Shown: piece after piece, positions 7,975 to 15,963 of the stretch
Layout: each line of letters begins with the position of its first letter
How positions within the stretch are numbered: the first letter of the stretch is position 1
Source: AP-15 sp963797115
GTDB lineage: Bacteria; Pseudomonadota; Alphaproteobacteria; ATCC43930; CGMCC-115725
Assembly (NCBI GenBank): GCA_963797115.1
Contig: CAWCOH010000001.1
Coordinates: forward strand, 1,116,001 to 1,180,000
Length of the DNA: 64,000 nucleotides
Direction: 5' to 3'
Notes under the pieces: model-generated
The model's input: the letters and a program-made list of their open reading frames with translations, nothing else
Told to the model about the DNA's origin: nothing
Databases searched by the model: none
Position numbers and translations under genes: made by a program

Positions 7975-10245
7975 TTATTCCTCCGGCATCCCGGCCTTGC
8001 GCAGGCCGGCGTAAAAGGTTGCCTCGGCAAGGGCTCGGATGGCCGGGGCCTCGAAACGTGTGCCGGCTCTGCTGCGAGCGAGGCTCGGCCAAGAGCCTTC
8101 GCCACCCAACCTCCGGGCTTCGGCGAGCGAATCGGCGGCGCGTTCGGTCTCGCCTCTGAGGGCATAGGCGGCAGCGAGGTAGACATGAGGTCCAGGCAAC
8201 CCCGCATTGGCGCGCAGCGCCTTTTCGAGCCAGAGGATTGCCTCATCGATGTGAGATTGCAGCAAATGCGCCTGCCCAATGCGGAAGTACCACCACACGA
8301 TATCAGGATCACGTGGACTTAGGCGGATGGCTCGCTCCAGTGTCGGGATTGCTTCTTCTATTGGTCCGACATAGATCCTACACCTGCCGATATTGGCCAA
8401 TGCGTTCACCGAGTTGCGGTAGAGCGCGAGCGCCGTCTCGTATTCGGGGATGGCCTCTGCACATCGACGCTGCACGCGCAGCACCTGACCCTTGAGGTTA
8501 TGGGCAAGGTAGCTGTGGGGCAATGCCGCCACGGCATTTGTGGCCAATTCTTCAGCACGCTTAATATCGGCTTCAGCCTCGCCGCCAAAGTCAAGCACTC
8601 GGTTGACGAGGGCGCCCGCCAACCGGATCTGCGCCTCGATGGAACCGGGGTCGACCGCCAATGCGCGCTCCAACAAGGTGATCGCATCTGCAAAGCTGTC
8701 CCGCGTCGCCGGTTTCGACTGTACCCGGCGTGCCCGGAAAATGTAGTCCTGCGCGTCGGAATTAGCGGTCGGGCGGGCTGCTTCCGCGCTAACCATCGCG
8801 AAATCGAGCGCGATGGCGATGCGGCTGGCGACCTCGTCTTGCAGGGTGAACAGATCGCCGGTGTCGCCGTCGAACCGCTCGGCCCACAAATGCGTGTCGG
8901 CCTCGGCATCGATCAGCTGGGCATTGACGCGGACATGACTGCCCGACCGCCGGACACTCCCTTCCAGGGCATAACGGACGCCCAGTTCCCGACCGATCTG
9001 CTTCGTGTCGACCGGCTTGTTCCTATAGGTGAAGGCGGTATTGCGCGAGATCACGAGCATGTCCGCGATTCGCGACAAATCTGTCGTCAGATCCTCAGTC
9101 ACGGCGTCGGCAAAATATTGCTGATCTGGGTCGTTGCTCAGATTGGCGAAAGGCAGCACGACGACTGACAAACGCGGCGCGACGAGGGGCTGCGACATTG
9201 GCGTGGCGGCAACTACCGTCGGGATCGGAGAGGGCTTCGTCGTTGGCCAAAGCCACCAAGCGCTGAAGGCAATGAAGAGCACCGCCACGGCGACCGCCAG
9301 CATTGTCACAAGGGCGGTGCGCCGGCGCTGCGGCACCTCGGGCGGCATACCCGACGCGTGCAGATCGGCAACGGTTTCGGGGCGCAGTGCATAGACCCGC
9401 ACGGGGCGAGCAATGTTCTTAACGCTCTGCTCGCCCCTATCTTCGAGCGGATAGGGCAGCCTGTCGCGGATCTGGTCGCGCACGGTCCGCGAAATGCAGA
9501 TGCCGCCGGGCTCGGCTAGCGCTTCCAGGCGCTCTGCGATATTGACGCCGTCGCCGAAGATGTCGTCGTTCTCGACGATGACGTCGCCGAGGTTGATGCC
9601 AATGCGAAACCTGATACGCCGCTCGTCGGGTATGTCAGGCTCGCGGTAGAGCATCTCGCGCTGCACCTCGGCGGCGCAGCGCACCGCGTCGACCACGTTC
9701 GCGAATTCCGCCAGCATACCGTCGCCGGTATTCTTGACGATGCGCCCGTGACATTCCTCGATTTTCGGATTGACCAGTTGCTGCAGATGCGCCTTAAGTC
9801 GTTCGTACGTGCCTTCTTCGTCCGCGCCCATCAGGCGCGAATAGCTGGCCACATCGGCGGCGAGAATTGTCGTGAGACGGCGCGGCGGCGCCGCGGGCTC
9901 GCCGCGCGTCACCGGTGCGACAAAGCGGTAGCCGCGCCCTGCGACCGTCTGTATGCAGCTCCCCTCTGCTCGCCCATAATCGAGGATTCGGCGCAACGCT
10001 GCGATCTGGACATTGAGGTTGCTGTCTTCGACTGTCGCTCCCGGCCAAACGGCGTCTATGATGTCGGCTCTAGAGACGAGATCACCGGGGCGATCGATCA
10101 ATACGCCGAGAACGTCGAGCGCCCGTCCGCCGATTGCGATCGGCGCGAAAACACCTTGCTCTCCCCGCCGGGATAGAACACCGCCGCGCCGATCGACGCG
10201 GAAACCCTCGAACAACGAAATATCCGCCGAGGAAAGTGCCTCCAT
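7975..10245 (-). CDS. Winged-helix regulator fused to class III nucleotide cyclase, TM helix, TolB-like and TPR domains
   Basis: The intact 756-residue protein has, in order: a CadC-type winged helix (1-110); a class III adenylate/guanylate cyclase domain (about 124-288) with metal Asp residues in LAADVASYSRLMG (131) and KNTGDGML (175) and transition-state Asn/Arg in VNIAERLE (235/239); one membrane helix (about 309-333); a TolB/FlgO-like domain (about 355-480); and TPR repeats to the end (AGLRKAGMPEE). All catalytic residues I can check are present, so it may be an active cyclase tied to the membrane and able to bind DNA. It is paralogous to the left regulator. ATG 10243-10245 matches the paralogue start. 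Confidence 0.9.
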   Translation of the reverse strand: MEALSSADISLFEGFRVDRRGGVLSRRGEQGVFAPIAIGGRALDVLGVLIDRPGDLVSRADIIDAVWPGATVEDSNLNVQIAALRRILDYGRAEGSCIQTVAGRGYRFVAPVTRGEPAAPPRRLTTILAADVASYSRLMGADEEGTYERLKAHLQQLVNPKIEECHGRIVKNTGDGMLAEFANVVDAVRCAAEVQREMLYREPDIPDERRIRFRIGINLGDVIVENDDIFGDGVNIAERLEALAEPGGICISRTVRDQIRDRLPYPLEDRGEQSVKNIARPVRVYALRPETVADLHASGMPPEVPQRRRTALVTMLAVAVAVLFIAFSAWWLWPTTKPSPIPTVVAATPMSQPLVAPRLSVVVLPFANLSNDPDQQYFADAVTEDLTTDLSRIADMLVISRNTAFTYRNKPVDTKQIGRELGVRYALEGSVRRSGSHVRVNAQLIDAEADTHLWAERFDGDTGDLFTLQDEVASRIAIALDFAMVSAEAARPTANSDAQDYIFRARRVQSKPATRDSFADAITLLERALAVDPGSIEAQIRLAGALVNRVLDFGGEAEADIKRAEELATNAVAALPHSYLAHNLKGQVLRVQRRCAEAIPEYETALALYRNSVNALANIGRCRIYVGPIEEAIPTLERAIRLSPRDPDIVWWYFRIGQAHLLQSHIDEAILWLEKALRANAGLPGPHVYLAAAYALRGETERAADSLAEARRLGGEGSWPSLARSRAGTRFEAPAIRALAEATFYAGLRKAGMPEE

Positions 10246-10272
10246 GCCCGCGTCTCCCGCGCGTTTCCCAAC

Positions 10273-10316
10273 ATTTTAGCACAATTTAGAATTTTTTCAT
10301 CGCCGCCTCATAGCGC
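10273..10316. promoter_or_regulatory. Conserved divergent control region, right module
   Basis: It repeats the left-module sequence 7137-7181: an AT-rich block with AGAATTTTTT followed by CTCATAGCGC, with few mismatches. It lies between the divergent starts at 10245 and 10386. The matching position and orientation in both modules support a functional promoter/operator. Confidence 0.6.
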
Positions 10317-10385
10317 GCCCTCCGTCGAGCAGGTCTTGATCGGGGTCCCGGACTGAGCCGGGCGCTAGCAAGATGGAGAGCGAGT

Positions 10386-10844
10386 ATGAAACAGAATATT
10401 GGGAAATTCGTCGTAGCCGCCGCGATGGTGCTGGCCTTGTCCAGTGTTGCACGGGCGCACGATGATGATGACGACGTGAAACCGTGCCGCCTCTCCACGC
10501 TGCACGGCCTGTACGTCTTTACCGCTTCCGGGTTCAACGTTGTAGGGGGGGTAGCGCAACCGAAGGCGATCGTGGAGTTGATCGACTTCAACGGGGACGG
10601 CACCGTCATTAGCGGGAAGACGACGGTCAGTCTAAACGGCACGATTATCCATAGTAAGAACACGCCAGGGACCTATACGCTCGGTCCCGACTGCACGGGC
10701 CATCTCAGTTTTACAGACGGCGGGGCGAACCCCGAATTTGACCTGTATGTAGCCTTCAAAGGCTCTCAAATTCAAATGATTCAGACCAAACAGACCGTCG
10801 GGGCACCGGTGTTTCAGGGGACCGCCGAGCGGGTATCGCGCTAA
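10386..10844 (+). CDS. Secreted small protein, partner of the cyclase regulator
   Basis: A 152-residue protein with a signal peptide (VVAAAMVLALSSVARA, cleavage before HDDDDD). The mature protein begins with a His-Asp run that could bind metal. It then has the two Cys motifs shared with the 7240 protein: KPCRLSTLHGLYVF and GTYTLGPDCTGHLSF. The middle LIDFNGDGTVISGKTTVSLNG matches the FDGRGHLT region of the paralogue. No named family is recognised. It is divergent from the cyclase-containing regulator across a conserved control region. Confidence 0.75.
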   Translation: MKQNIGKFVVAAAMVLALSSVARAHDDDDDVKPCRLSTLHGLYVFTASGFNVVGGVAQPKAIVELIDFNGDGTVISGKTTVSLNGTIIHSKNTPGTYTLGPDCTGHLSFTDGGANPEFDLYVAFKGSQIQMIQTKQTVGAPVFQGTAERVSR

Positions 10845-10845
10845 A

Positions 10846-11015
10846 GCGCGACCAGGCATCGGCGCCGCCGGCGAGGATCGCGCCGAACAACACCCGCTGC
10901 TGCAGCAATAGGCGGGCCGGGTTGCGCAGACCCGGCCCAACTCCTCGATCGCCAGACATGCCGAAACGAGGCTGCCGGTGCGCCGAATTTCCGGCAGAAG
11001 ATCAGCTCCTGGATC
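10846..11015 (-). pseudogene. Acyl-CoA dehydrogenase N-terminal remnant
   Basis: The minus strand reads LLPEIRRTGSLVSACLAIEE and then LGRVCAT. One frame over it continues as LLLQQRVLFGAILAGGADAW. This matches the helical N-terminal domain of acyl-CoA dehydrogenases, but there is no start, a frame change, and no remaining flavin or acyl-CoA regions. It occupies most of the 236-base gap between the secreted-protein gene and the next gene. Confidence 0.5.
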
Positions 11016-11080
11016 GCGTTGTTACTCGTTGAACCGGTAGCGCAATATCTGCTTCACACCCCGTCTTGTAGTATAGGCAG

Positions 11081-11422
11081 GTGTGGACGAGTGCCGATAT
11101 CGAGATCGTACTCTATGATGAGCTGACGGATGGTGCGGTTGTCACAGTGCGCATACTGACGCCGTCGGGAGAATTGATCGTGATGGCGGAAGCGGAGCAA
11201 AGCGACCGTGAATTGTCGCTGCGCGGGCTCCATATAAAGGGGGACACCCTGGGGCCAAACGATCTGGGGCCGGCGCGACTAAGGCAGCTCGTGCGCGCCG
11301 CGATGGAGAGGATGGATTTCGATGCCATCATCATTGAAGGAGCGACTCGGACATCGGGTGCGCGTCGGGGACGCGTCCCGCGTACCCTACGGTTCGCCCG
11401 TAGGGTACCTGCTGCGCGCTGA
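11081..11422 (+). CDS. Small protein of unknown function (first of an overlapping pair)
   Basis: From GTG 11081 this 113-residue frame begins MWTSADIEIVLYDELTDG and has a well-behaved beta/alpha pattern up to DFDAIIIEGATRTSGARRGR. Conserved-looking features are LRQLVRAAMERMDFDAIIIEG and a basic C-terminus. Its last 40 residues or so are read from DNA holding a perfect hairpin (11382-11408), so the natural end may have been altered. The next gene starts inside it in another frame, overlapping by about 100 bases. No function is recognised. Confidence 0.55.
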   Translation: MWTSADIEIVLYDELTDGAVVTVRILTPSGELIVMAEAEQSDRELSLRGLHIKGDTLGPNDLGPARLRQLVRAAMERMDFDAIIIEGATRTSGARRGRVPRTLRFARRVPAAR

Positions 11423-11663
11423 TCCGAGATTTGTTAAGACCGTCTCGGCCGCCTTGGCGCTGGCGAGACGCCATCTGCGGTTGGGTGTCGCCAAGGATGT
11501 CGTGGAACGCCTGCTAGACGGGGAAGAGGTTACCATCGAGGTGCCGAAGGTTGAAGACCCTGAGGTCTTCGAGCGCGAAATGGAAGAGCTCGGTATCCAG
11601 ACAACACGACGCGAGGCCGAACCGGAACCGGCAAAGGCCCTCGCCGTAGACTGGCAGCGTTAA
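11322..11663 (+). CDS. Small protein of unknown function (second of an overlapping pair)
   Basis: The 113-residue frame from ATG 11322 contains a helical core (FVKTVSAALALARRHL) followed by GVAKDVVERLLDGEEVTIEV and FEREMEELGIQ. The A-K-x-x-V-E then acidic-helix plan is loosely like a bL12 C-terminal fold, but this is only a resemblance. The true start may be further inside, because the first 30 residues are read through the hairpin at 11382-11408. Overlap with the upstream gene suggests translational coupling. Confidence 0.55.
   Translation: MPSSLKERLGHRVRVGDASRVPYGSPVGYLLRADPRFVKTVSAALALARRHLRLGVAKDVVERLLDGEEVTIEVPKVEDPEVFEREMEELGIQTTRREAEPEPAKALAVDWQR
11382..11408. repeat. Perfect hairpin inside the small-gene pair
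   Basis: Arms GTACCCTACGG (11382-11392) and CCGTAGGGTAC (11398-11408) are exact reverse complements around a 5-base TTCGC loop. It overlaps both small genes and shares the TACCCTAC core with the element at 7864-7946, so it is likely a mobile palindromic repeat that inserted into coding DNA. Confidence 0.65.
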
Positions 11664-11684
11664 TCAGCGCCCGTTCGTTCCTTC

Positions 11685-12830
11685 TCAACCGAGCGTGCCG
11701 GCGGCACGCAGAGCCGCGATCTCGTCCGGTTGGAGCCAGCCGGCCAATATCGCTGCGGCCTCGTCCGGGCCGCTCGGCGGCTGCGGCGGGATCGGCAGGT
11801 CGGGAACGGAGCGGCTGAAGCGCGGCGCAGGTGCGGGCTGGACGATGCCGTCAATCTCGACATAGGTGCCGCGCGCCCTGTTGTGCGGGTGCTCCGGCGC
11901 CTCGTCGGTGGTCAGCACCGGCGCGAAGCAGGCGTCGGTTCCGGCGAGCACCGCGCACCATTCGTCCTGCGTCCGCGTCTTGAACAATGCCGCCAGCTTG
12001 GCCTTCGCCTCGGGCCAATGCTCGCGGTCCATCTGCGGCCGCATCGTCGCCGGGTCGAGGTCGAGGCGCCGCAATAATTCGACGTAGAATTTGCCCTCGA
12101 TTGCGGCGACCGAGATCCAGCGGCCGTCGGCGCATTCATAGACCTCGTAGAAATGCGCGCCGGTATCGAGGATGTTGGTGCCGCGCTCGTGGCTCCCCAG
12201 ACCGGCTGCCATCATCCCGTAGAACGCCGTCATCAGCGAGGCCGCGCCGTCGACCATCGCCGCATCGACGACTTGACCCTGGCCCGAGCGCTGCGCCTCG
12301 AGGATGCCGCAGACGATCCCGAAGGCGAGGTAGAGTGCCCCGCCGCCGAAATCGCCGATCAGGTTCAGGGGCGGCGTCGGCGGCTGGCCGAGCCGCCCGA
12401 AGGCGTGCACTGCGCCGGCGAGCGAGATGTAGTTGAGGTCGTGCCCGGCGGCCTGGGCGAGCGGCCCCTCCTGGCCCCAGCCGGTGACCCGGCCATAGAC
12501 GAGCCGCGGATTGTGAGCGAAGCAGTCCTCCGGGCCGAGGCCGAGCCGCTCCATCACCCCCGGCCGGAACCCCTCGATCAGCGCGTCGGCTCCTTCGATC
12601 AATCGCAAAGCGAGCGCCCTGCCCTCCGGGCTCTTGAGGTCGAGCGCCAGGCAGCGCCGGCCGCGCAGTAGGAGGTCACAGCGCAACGGGCGCGGCACGC
12701 CGAGATCGCTCGGCTCCGGCCGATCGATGCGCAAAACGGTGGCACCGAGGTCGGCGAGCAGCATCGCGCACATCGGCCCGGGCCCGATGCCCGTCAATTC
12801 TACTATTTTAATGCCGGCAAGCGGTCCCAT
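11685..12830 (-). CDS. CaiB/BaiF family III CoA transferase, alpha-methylacyl-CoA racemase type
   Basis: The 381-residue protein matches the length and landmarks of the racemase branch. The N-terminus is LAGIKIVELTGIGPGPMCAM, with a Rossmann-like half. His 130 in GHDLNYISLAG and Asp 160 in NLIGDFGGGALYLAF sit almost exactly where mycobacterial MCR has His126 and Asp156. That pair makes 2-methylacyl-CoA racemisation more likely than CoA transfer. It stands alone on the minus strand, next to decayed fatty-acyl-CoA genes, suggesting a former beta-oxidation cluster for branched or sterol-like acids. Confidence 0.85.
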   Translation of the reverse strand: MGPLAGIKIVELTGIGPGPMCAMLLADLGATVLRIDRPEPSDLGVPRPLRCDLLLRGRRCLALDLKSPEGRALALRLIEGADALIEGFRPGVMERLGLGPEDCFAHNPRLVYGRVTGWGQEGPLAQAAGHDLNYISLAGAVHAFGRLGQPPTPPLNLIGDFGGGALYLAFGIVCGILEAQRSGQGQVVDAAMVDGAASLMTAFYGMMAAGLGSHERGTNILDTGAHFYEVYECADGRWISVAAIEGKFYVELLRRLDLDPATMRPQMDREHWPEAKAKLAALFKTRTQDEWCAVLAGTDACFAPVLTTDEAPEHPHNRARGTYVEIDGIVQPAPAPRFSRSVPDLPIPPQPPSGPDEAAAILAGWLQPDEIAALRAAGTLG

Positions 12831-12915
12831 CAGACCCTCCGCGTTTCGCGGGTTTGAACCTGCGTGGTATCGAATGATGGGTCAACCCGTCACCGCCATC
12901 CAAAGGAGGCATCGC

Positions 12916-13277
12916 AAGATCGACCCTGACGCGGTGCACAAACAACATCGCCGCCCTCTGCGAAATCGTCATCGAGCGGATGCGCCGGCGCATCACCGCC
13001 GAATGGCCCGAGCGGCTCGACGCGTTCGACGTCCCGAACGCGTGATCACCGATCTCGAAGGCTGCTCGCCGACCCCTATCTTGGCGAGATCAGGTTCTTC
13101 GAGCAGATCGAGAATTCCACCGAGGGCAAGATGCTGGCGATGGCGATCCCGGTGGCGTTCTCCGCCTCTCCCGGCAACAGCTTCGGTCTGCCGCCGCCCC
13201 GCCTCGGGGAGCATACGAGAAGCGTGCTCGCCGAACTCGGCCTTTCCGATGCCGAGATCGCCGAACTAACCGAATAG
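12916..13277 (+). pseudogene. CoA transferase family III C-terminal remnant
   Basis: The plus strand reads TNNIAALCEIVIERMRRRIT and AEWPERLDAFDVPNA, hits a stop, then after a frame change continues PYLGEIRFFEQIENSTEGKM and PPPRLGEHTRSVLAELGLSD to the stop at 13275-13277. This is the C-terminal third of a CaiB/BaiF protein of another subfamily than the intact gene next to it. Start, catalytic Asp and the N-terminal two thirds are missing. It fills the gap 12831-13281. Confidence 0.7.
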
Positions 13278-13281
13278 CGGT

Positions 13282-13773
13282 TTAAAACATCGCGAGGGTC
13301 GCCGAAGCTGTTTCGCTGACGATAGGTTCAACCACGACCGGCACCACCCCGGGCTGCTTCATGTCGAGCACGTTGGCAGCACGCGGCGAGAGGTCGAGGA
13401 TGCGTCCGCGAATAAATGGACCGCGGTCGTTGATTTTGACGATGACCGAGCGCCCATTGTCGAGGTTTGTCACCTTCGCAAAAGAAGCCAGCGGCAGCGA
13501 GCGATGGGCTGCGGTCGCGGTGACGGTGTCGAGGATCTCGCCGCTTGCGGTGGGGCGGCCCACATGGTTGTACCACGTGGCTTTGCCAAACTGACCCCTG
13601 CCAACCGCCCGAACCGGGGGGTCTGGGTCTTGCCGGGGGTTGCCGGAGGCTTGGGCTGGGTATTGGGAGGTGCTGTCTTCGGCTATCTCGGCCGTCTCCG
13701 GGGTCTCGCTTATCGCGCAGGCGGATGTGACCAAGCACGCAAGGCAAATGCCGATCGCTCGACGCATTGGCAT
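13282..13773 (-). CDS. rlpA: RlpA-like double-psi beta-barrel lipoprotein
   Basis: This 163-residue protein has a lipoprotein-type signal (IGICLACLVTSACA) and then the RlpA barrel: GKATWYNHVGRPTASGEILD, the SFAKVTNLDNGRSVIVKIND core and RGPFIRGRILDLSPRAA. RlpA proteins are outer-membrane lipoproteins that cut peptidoglycan at the division septum. No SPOR domain is present, so it is the short form. I prefer ATG 13771-13773 because AAGGA lies about 9 bases upstream; an in-frame ATG at 13798-13800 is possible. It is preceded by a long AT-rich region. Confidence 0.85.
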   Translation of the reverse strand: MPMRRAIGICLACLVTSACAISETPETAEIAEDSTSQYPAQASGNPRQDPDPPVRAVGRGQFGKATWYNHVGRPTASGEILDTVTATAAHRSLPLASFAKVTNLDNGRSVIVKINDRGPFIRGRILDLSPRAANVLDMKQPGVVPVVVEPIVSETASATLAMF

Positions 13774-13970
13774 TGCATCGGATCCTTCTTCGCTGAGCAT
13801 CGCCTTGCCGCGGCAAATAGATCGCGCCGCCTCACGCCAGTAATACTGGGGTGCAAGGAAATGCAGATCGGTATACGCCTGGTCACCCCCAACGGAACCA
13901 GGCATGGAGGGTAGGACGTTCGAGGCTACCTAGTAGAAAACGCGACTGTCAACCCTAACATGACCTTTGT

Positions 13971-14020
13971 TTTGTAACATATATCTTCGTTTGTAGCATT
14001 TATGTGCTCCGTTTGTAACA
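13971..14020. promoter_or_regulatory. Three spaced TTTGTARCA direct repeats
   Basis: TTTGTAACA at 13971, TTTGTAGCA at 13990 and TTTGTAACA at 14012 are in the same orientation with start-to-start spacing of 19 and 22 bases, about two helical turns. They lie in the 607-base, unusually AT-rich gap between rlpA and the thiolase operon. The spacing suits cooperative binding of a regulator; which gene is controlled is unknown. Confidence 0.5.
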
Positions 14021-14157
14021 AACATTAACAGACCGGTTAAACTTTACTGACGGTGCCAACCGTCGGCCATATTTATTAACCATATTACTTTGCGGGGCGT
14101 TCTTGGCTTACGAAGGTGACAAGGGACTACCAGATGCCCGTTATTGCCTATATGGCA

Positions 14158-14187
14158 TTGACAAATTCGCACAAATTATAATAATAT
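14158..14187 (+). promoter_or_regulatory. Sigma-70-like promoter of the thiolase operon
   Basis: TTGACA at 14158-14163 is a perfect -35 box, followed after 18 bases by TAATAT (14182-14187) within an AT-rich TATAATAATAT run. It points toward the thiolase start at 14381 and predicts an untranslated leader of about 185 bases. Confidence 0.6.
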
Positions 14188-14220
14188 GAACTCGTGGACG
14201 GTATGAGGCGGGGAGCGCCT

Positions 14221-14256
14221 GCCTGTTCTCCGCCTGAAAAAACAGGAGGAACAGGC
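14221..14256 (+). promoter_or_regulatory. Hairpin in the thiolase operon leader
   Basis: GCCTGTTC plus GCCTG on the left pairs with CAGG and GAACAGGC on the right, around an AAAAAA loop. It lies in the predicted leader. There is no U-run directly after the stem, so it is not an obvious terminator; a regulatory leader or small RNA is possible. Confidence 0.4.
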
Positions 14257-14380
14257 GAGGCAGAGACGCGCGTCGGCATGCGCCAGCGGCATGGCGGCAA
14301 TCTGCGATTGACCTAGCGCGCCGAACGGTATCCCATCTCTGCCCACCGTTACGCCCGGTCAAGGGGAGGACCAAATCGCG

Positions 14381-15553
14381 ATGAGCATCAAGGGCAAGGC
14401 CAATATCGTCGGGATTTTCGAGCATCCGACGCGCAAGGCCGACGACAAGTCGCTGTTCCAATTGCATGCCGAATGCGCCCGCGGCGCGCTCGCCGACGCG
14501 GGGCTCTCCAAGAACGACATCGACGGCTATTTCTGCGCCGCCGGCGACACGCCCGGTCTCGGCGCGCTATCAATGATCGACTATCTCGGGCTCAAGCTGC
14601 GGCATTGGGATTCGACCGATACCGGCGGATCGTCTTACCTGCTGCAGGTCGGTCACGCGGCCGAGGCGATCGCGCTCGGCAAATGCTCGATCGCGCTGAT
14701 CACGCTGGCCGGAAGACCACGGACCGAGGGTGTCGCAACTGGCACCACCCCGCGCGCCGCGGCAGTGCAATCGGCCGAGACTGCGTTCGAGAACCCCTTT
14801 GCACCGGCGACGGCCAACATGTACGCGATGTGCGCGATGCGCCACATGTACCAATACGGCACGACCAGCGAGCAGCTCGCTTGGGTGAAGGTCGCGGCCT
14901 CTCACCATGCTCAATACAACCCGCATGCGATGCTCCGCGACGTCGTCACGGTCGAGGACGTGGTCAATTCGCCGATGATCGCCGATCCGCTGCATCGGCT
15001 CGATTGCTGCGTTATCAGCGATGGCGGCGGGGCGATCATCGTCGCCAGCCCCGAGGTGGCGAGGAGCCTGAAACGACCGCTGGTCAAGATCATCGGCGCG
15101 GGCGAGGCGCCCAAGCACCAGATGGGCGGACAGATCGACCTGACCTATTCGGGCGCGGTGTGGTCGGGGCCGGCAGCCTTCGCCGAAGCCGGGGTCAAGC
15201 CCGCCGACATCAAGTACGCCTCGATCTACGACAGCTTTACGATCACGGTCGTTATGCAGATCGAGGACCTCGGCTTTTGCGAGAAGGGACAGGGCGGCCG
15301 TTTTGTCTCCGAGGGCAATCTGATCTCCGGCATCGGCAAGTTGCCGTTCAACACCGATGGCGGGGGTCTCTGCAACAATCACCCGTCCAATCGCGGTGGG
15401 CTGACCAAGGTGGTCGAGGCGGTGCGCCAGTTGCGCGGCGAGGCGCATCCCGCGGTGCAGGTTAAGAATTGCGATCTGGCGTTGGCGCACGGGACCGGCG
15501 GCTCGCTCGGCACCCGGCATGGTGCGGCGACCGTGATCATGGAAAGGGAGTAG
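14381..15553 (+). CDS. Thiolase-superfamily (SCP2-thiolase-like) protein
   Basis: A 390-residue protein of the non-condensing thiolase/lipid-transfer branch. It has the thiolase N-terminus (GIFEHPTRKADDKSLFQLHA), the SMIDYLGLKLRHWDSTDTGG segment where classic thiolases carry the nucleophilic Cys (here none), and a C-terminal NHPSNRGGLTKVVEA and ALAHGTGGSLGTRHGAAT. It is followed after 4 bases by a DUF35 zinc-ribbon protein, the usual partner; such pairs catalyse retro-aldol or Claisen steps in steroid and aromatic side-chain degradation. The start has GGGGAGGA upstream. Operon: thiolase, DUF35, class II aldolase. Confidence 0.88.
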   Translation: MSIKGKANIVGIFEHPTRKADDKSLFQLHAECARGALADAGLSKNDIDGYFCAAGDTPGLGALSMIDYLGLKLRHWDSTDTGGSSYLLQVGHAAEAIALGKCSIALITLAGRPRTEGVATGTTPRAAAVQSAETAFENPFAPATANMYAMCAMRHMYQYGTTSEQLAWVKVAASHHAQYNPHAMLRDVVTVEDVVNSPMIADPLHRLDCCVISDGGGAIIVASPEVARSLKRPLVKIIGAGEAPKHQMGGQIDLTYSGAVWSGPAAFAEAGVKPADIKYASIYDSFTITVVMQIEDLGFCEKGQGGRFVSEGNLISGIGKLPFNTDGGGLCNNHPSNRGGLTKVVEAVRQLRGEAHPAVQVKNCDLALAHGTGGSLGTRHGAATVIMERE

Positions 15554-15557
15554 CGCG

Positions 15558-15950
15558 ATGCAGAGCCAGGAACGTAAGATCCAAGCACCGCAGCCCAATC
15601 TCGAAACCAAGGCGTTCTGGGACGCCGCCGCCGCGGGCCGGCTGATGATCGGCAAGTGCACCGCCTGCGGCCAGGTACATTATTTCCCACGCGCGATCTG
15701 CCCCTATTGCCTGAGCGATAAGATCGAACTGCAGCAGGCCTCCGGGAACGGGACGATTTACACCTACAGCGTCATGCGCCGCGCGCCGATCCCCTATGCG
15801 ATTGCTTATGTGACATTGCAGGAAGGGGTCTCGATGATGACCAATATCGTCGACTGCGACCTCGACAAGATCCAGATCGGCCAAGCGGTGCGTCTCGTCT
15901 TCAAGCCGACCGACGGCGGCTCTCCGGTGCCGATGTTCACCCCCGCATGA
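15558..15950 (+). CDS. DUF35 Zn-ribbon/OB-fold acyl-CoA-binding protein
   Basis: The 130-residue protein has an N-terminal helix (TKAFWDAAAAGRLMIGKC), a rubredoxin-like zinc ribbon CTACGQVHYFPRAICPYC with four Cys (about residues 35-52), and an OB-fold domain (GTIYTYSVMRRAP to VRLVFKPTDGG). This family binds acyl-CoA and forms a complex with the thiolase-like partner encoded 4 bases upstream. Confidence 0.92.
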   Translation: MQSQERKIQAPQPNLETKAFWDAAAAGRLMIGKCTACGQVHYFPRAICPYCLSDKIELQQASGNGTIYTYSVMRRAPIPYAIAYVTLQEGVSMMTNIVDCDLDKIQIGQAVRLVFKPTDGGSPVPMFTPA

Positions 15951-15963
15951 TGGCTCAAGGAGA

